Assembly (NCBI GenBank): GCA_017399325.1
Contig: JAFQDY010000204.1
Coordinates: 1-7,791 of the forward strand
Reading direction: 5' to 3'
DNA from: Oscillospiraceae bacterium
GTDB taxonomy: Bacteria; Bacillota; Clostridia; Oscillospirales; Oscillospiraceae
DNA length: 7,791 nt
This document shows, one piece after another, positions 5,584-7,791 of this stretch. The first letter of the stretch is position 1; each line of letters starts with the position of its first letter. A program made the position numbers and the translations under genes. A model generated the notes under the pieces. That model had not been told where the DNA came from and did not search any database. It saw only the letters and a list, made by a program, of their open reading frames with translations.

Positions 5584-7481
5584 TGCCTCCTATCCGTATG
5601 AAAGGCGACGGCCGTAAGGCCAAAGACCCCAAGAAAACGCTCCTTCGCCTGATTGGTTATATGAAGCCCTATCGGGGCAGAATGGTGCTGGTGGTCCTGT
5701 GCATTTTGCTGGGATCCTTGGCAACGGCGTTGAGCAGTTATTCCCTCGACCCGCTGATCAACAACTATATTTCTCCCTTGATCGGTCAGGAAAACCCCAA
5801 TTTTGCGCCGCTGATCCGGTTTTTGATCGGTATGGGCGTGGTGTATGTGCTGGGCATCGTGTCCTCGTTCCTGTATAACTATCTGATGGTCAAAGTGGGA
5901 CAGGGCACCCAGAAAACCATTCGGGACGATATGTTCCGCCATATGCAGCGGCTGCCCATTCGCTACTTTGACACCCACCCGGCAGGCGATGTGATGAGCC
6001 GCTACACCGCAGACATCGACACCTTGCGGCAAATGATCACCCAGGCTCTGCCCAACTGTATTTCCTCTGCGGCGACCCTTGTGACGGTGTTTGCCCTGAT
6101 GATCGTGTCGTCTCCCATTTTGACCGGCGTAATGATCGTGACCGCCGCAGGCATTCTGTATGTGACCAAAGCGGTGGCTATGAACTCCGCCAAGTTCTTC
6201 ATCGGCCAGCAAAAAGCCCTGGGCAAAGTCAACGGCTATGTGGAAGAAATGATCACAGGCCAGCGGGTGGTGAAAGTGTTCTGCCGGGAGCAGATCTGCA
6301 AAGACGAATTCAACGCTATCAACGAAGACCTGCGGGCCAATGCTTTCAAGGCCGGCGCGTTTACCAATATGATGGGCCCGGTGAATAACAATCTGGGCTA
6401 TCTGCAGTATACCGTTTTGGCCATCGTGGGTGGCTATCTTGCCATCACATCAAACGGCAACCTGCTCACATTGGGCGGTCTGGCGGCGTTTCTGCTCTTA
6501 AGCCGCAAGTTCAATATGCCCATCGGCCAGATCAGCAACCAGATCAACGCCATCGTGATGGCGCTGGCAGGCGCGGAGCGCATTTTTGAACTGCTGGACG
6601 AAGAAGTGGAAGCCGACGAAGGCTATGTGACGCTGGTCAACTGCCGCATTGACGAAAACGGCCGTCTTACCGAAACCAAAGAACACACAGGCCAGTGGGC
6701 GTGGAAACACCCCCATCAGGCTGACGGCACGGTGACCTACACGGAACTGACCGGCGACATCACCATGGACAGCGTGGATTTCGGCTATGTGCCGGAAAAG
6801 ACCGTGCTTCACGACATTACCCTCTATGCCAACCCCGGTCAGAAACTGGCCTTTGTGGGCGCCACCGGCGCCGGCAAGACCACCATTACCAATCTGATCA
6901 ACCGGTTCTATGACATTGCCGACGGCAAGATCCGCTATGACGGCATCAATATCAACAAGATCCGCAAGGCGGACTTGCGGCGAAGCCTTGGCATCGTTTT
7001 GCAGGAGACCAATCTGTTCACCGGCACGGTGATGGACAATATCCGTTACGGCAATCCGGATGCCACCGATGAGGACTGCATTGCCGCGGCAAAGACCGCC
7101 AATGCCCACGATTTCATCACCCGTTTGCCCGATGGTTACAATACTATGTTAACAGGCAACGGCGCCCAACTGTCCCAAGGTCAGCGGCAATTGATCGCCA
7201 TCGCCCGGGCGGCGGTAGCCAATCCCCCGGTAATGATTTTGGACGAGGCTACCTCCTCCATCGACACCCGCACCGAGGCTTTGGTACAAAAGGGTATGGA
7301 CGCGCTGATGAAGGGCAGAACCACATTTGTGATTGCCCACAGACTGTCCACCGTCCGCAATGCCGACTGCATTATGGTTTTAGACCAAGGCAGAATTATC
7401 GAGCGCGGCACCCACGCGGACTTGATCGCCCAAAAGGGCACATATTACCGGCTCTACACCGGCGCATTCGAATTAGAGTAA
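5583..7481 (+). CDS. ABC exporter half-transporter, catalytic subunit (TM288-like)
   Basis: A 632-residue partner of the preceding protein. It has a transmembrane domain (about 20-330; clear helices near 33-55, 77-101, 156-180, 181-199 and 270-290) and an ATPase domain (about 391-632). Walker A is GATGAGKTT (426-434), Q-loop Gln474, Walker B VMILDE (550-555) with catalytic Glu555, and the switch His586 is present in VIAHR. The signature is LSQGQ (530-534), not LSGGQ. In the heterodimer this altered signature would face the degenerate Walker motifs of the partner, while the partner's normal VSGGQ faces this intact site. An extra segment of about 45 residues (343-390, with TGQWAWKHPH) sits between the two domains. 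The start is ATG 5583, with GGGGG nine bases upstream. The last nine residues plus stop are repeated at 7552-7581. Confidence 0.93.
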   Translation: MPPIRMKGDGRKAKDPKKTLLRLIGYMKPYRGRMVLVVLCILLGSLATALSSYSLDPLINNYISPLIGQENPNFAPLIRFLIGMGVVYVLGIVSSFLYNYLMVKVGQGTQKTIRDDMFRHMQRLPIRYFDTHPAGDVMSRYTADIDTLRQMITQALPNCISSAATLVTVFALMIVSSPILTGVMIVTAAGILYVTKAVAMNSAKFFIGQQKALGKVNGYVEEMITGQRVVKVFCREQICKDEFNAINEDLRANAFKAGAFTNMMGPVNNNLGYLQYTVLAIVGGYLAITSNGNLLTLGGLAAFLLLSRKFNMPIGQISNQINAIVMALAGAERIFELLDEEVEADEGYVTLVNCRIDENGRLTETKEHTGQWAWKHPHQADGTVTYTELTGDITMDSVDFGYVPEKTVLHDITLYANPGQKLAFVGATGAGKTTITNLINRFYDIADGKIRYDGININKIRKADLRRSLGIVLQETNLFTGTVMDNIRYGNPDATDEDCIAAAKTANAHDFITRLPDGYNTMLTGNGAQLSQGQRQLIAIARAAVANPPVMILDEATSSIDTRTEALVQKGMDALMKGRTTFVIAHRLSTVRNADCIMVLDQGRIIERGTHADLIAQKGTYYRLYTGAFELE

Positions 7482-7485
7482 TTTT

Positions 7486-7547
7486 GTAGGGACTGGCCTC
7501 CCGGACAGTCCAAAAACCAGCGGACCGTCGAGGACGCCGGTCCCTAC
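7486..7547. repeat. Complete palindromic element, family A, after the exporter stop codon
   Basis: A 62-bp element with imperfect 26-bp terminal inverted repeats (21 of 26 positions pair) around a 10-base centre, AAAAACCAGC. It begins four T after the TAA of the exporter gene (TAA-TTTT-GTAGGGAC), the same junction as at the amidohydrolase stop codon. The arm with GGCCTCC is next to the stop codon in both cases, so the orientation relative to the gene is the same. No T-tract follows it, so it is not a good intrinsic terminator. Confidence 0.85.
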
Positions 7548-7551
7548 ATTT

Positions 7552-7581
7552 CTCTACACCGGCGCCTTCGAATTGGAATAA
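7552..7581 (+). pseudogene. Second copy of the exporter gene tail (LYTGAFELE-stop)
   Basis: These 30 bases repeat the last nine codons and stop of the upstream exporter gene (7452-7481) exactly 100 bases downstream. The three differences (GCA/GCC, TTA/TTG, GAG/GAA) are all at third codon positions and synonymous, and the stop TAA is kept. Identity stops abruptly on the 5' side: 7548-7551 (ATTT) does not match the gene. It is outside any reading frame that starts nearby, so it is an untranslated remnant. See the findings for models. Confidence 0.85.
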
Positions 7582-7608
7582 AAAAAGCCTCCCCTGTGTA
7601 AGGGGAGG
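7580..7608 (-). terminator. Possible minus-strand intrinsic terminator at the left end of the nested element
   Basis: On the minus strand an 8-bp stem (CCTCCCCT/AGGGGAGG, 5-base loop) is followed by C and then a run of seven U. It would stop transcripts coming from the right toward the exporter gene. Confidence 0.6.
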
Positions 7609-7733
7609 TGGATTCGCCGCAGGCGAAGACGGAGGGGTTGTAACAATCCCCCAGTCAAAAATCAGAGATTTTGCCATTTGAATTTAGGTATGCCTGCCAC
7701 CGGCAGGCATACCTATTTTAATTCGCTTCGCTA

Positions 7734-7758
7734 CCCCTTTACACAAGGGGGCTTTTTT
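7734..7758 (+). terminator. Likely intrinsic terminator for the exporter operon
   Basis: CCCCTT-TACAC-AAGGGG followed by GC and six T. It is the first plausible plus-strand intrinsic terminator after the exporter genes, about 250 bases past the stop codon. It is part of the nested-hairpin element, so the element may provide termination for the operon. Confidence 0.65.
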
Positions 7759-7791
7759 ATGCCGCTTGGGTTTATTTTGTGCCGAAGATAC

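Larger units (their letters stand above)
7578..7760. repeat. Large nested-hairpin element with terminal inverted repeats
   Basis: About 183 bp bounded by imperfect inverted repeats of some 27 bases; the left end reads ATAAAAAAAGCCTCCCC, and the right end read inward gives ATAAAAAAGCCCCCTTG. Inside are hairpins at 7588-7608 (CCTCCCCT stem), 7613-7627 (TTCGCC-GCA-GGCGAA) and 7685-7715 (14-bp perfect stem, ACC loop), plus 7734-7750 near the right end. There is no coding potential. It resembles non-autonomous palindromic repeats (MITE-like) that I associate with ruminococcal genomes; the family is not confirmed. The TAA of the duplicated gene tail overlaps its left end. Positions 7482-7791 contain no complete gene, and nothing is recognised in 7761-7791. 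Confidence 0.75.

Noticed and set aside
6498..7109. Minus-strand open frames opposite the second exporter gene (also 5559-6212)
   Set aside because: Same antisense effect; no motifs or start signals, while the plus-strand gene has full domain content.
7486..7547. Family A element as an intrinsic terminator or as an insertion sequence with its own gene
   Set aside because: It lacks a T-run after the stem and is too short to code. It can only be a non-autonomous repeat.

Overview
The window reads as chromosomal DNA of a low-to-mid GC Gram-positive anaerobe, most likely a gut clostridium of the Oscillospiraceae/Ruminococcaceae type. This is an inference. It rests on purine-rich Shine-Dalgarno sites, a tRNA gene that encodes its own CCA, a galactokinase of the 'GRTEIGGNHTDHQ' type, a Firmicutes-style heterodimeric ABC exporter with a TTG start, and short palindromic repeats of a kind I associate with that group. 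No phage, plasmid, transposase or CRISPR genes are visible.

Layout. Positions 1-212 hold no gene, only repeat fragments and three consecutive perfect hairpins. A tRNA-Leu(UAA) gene (247-333, minus) has its own promoter and terminator. Divergent from it is a two-gene Leloir operon, galK (466-1674) and galE (1671-2669), ended by a strong intrinsic terminator (2680-2709). Two different short palindromic elements sit side by side at 2728-2866, between galE and a convergent compact amidohydrolase gene (2871-3713, minus). The amidohydrolase shares a divergent promoter region with a two-gene ABC exporter operon (3850-5583 and 5583-7481, plus). The window ends in an unusual stretch (7482-7791): a palindromic element, a second copy of the last nine codons plus stop of the exporter gene, and a larger nested-hairpin element with an intrinsic terminator at each end.

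How the genes work together. GalK phosphorylates galactose and GalE interconverts UDP-galactose and UDP-glucose. The middle enzyme GalT is not in the window. The two ABC proteins are half-transporters that should form one heterodimeric exporter. Their altered ATP-site residues are complementary, giving one degenerate and one catalytic site, as in TM287/TM288-type exporters. The amidohydrolase has all the metal ligands but only the barrel; its substrate is unknown.

The most interesting signal is in the non-coding DNA. One repeat family abuts the stop codons of two unrelated genes with the same junction (TAA-TTTT-GTRGGGAC). At the exporter gene the element is bracketed by two copies of the gene tail that differ only at synonymous positions. 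This looks like element-associated recombination at gene ends. I do not see a clearly new multi-gene system.
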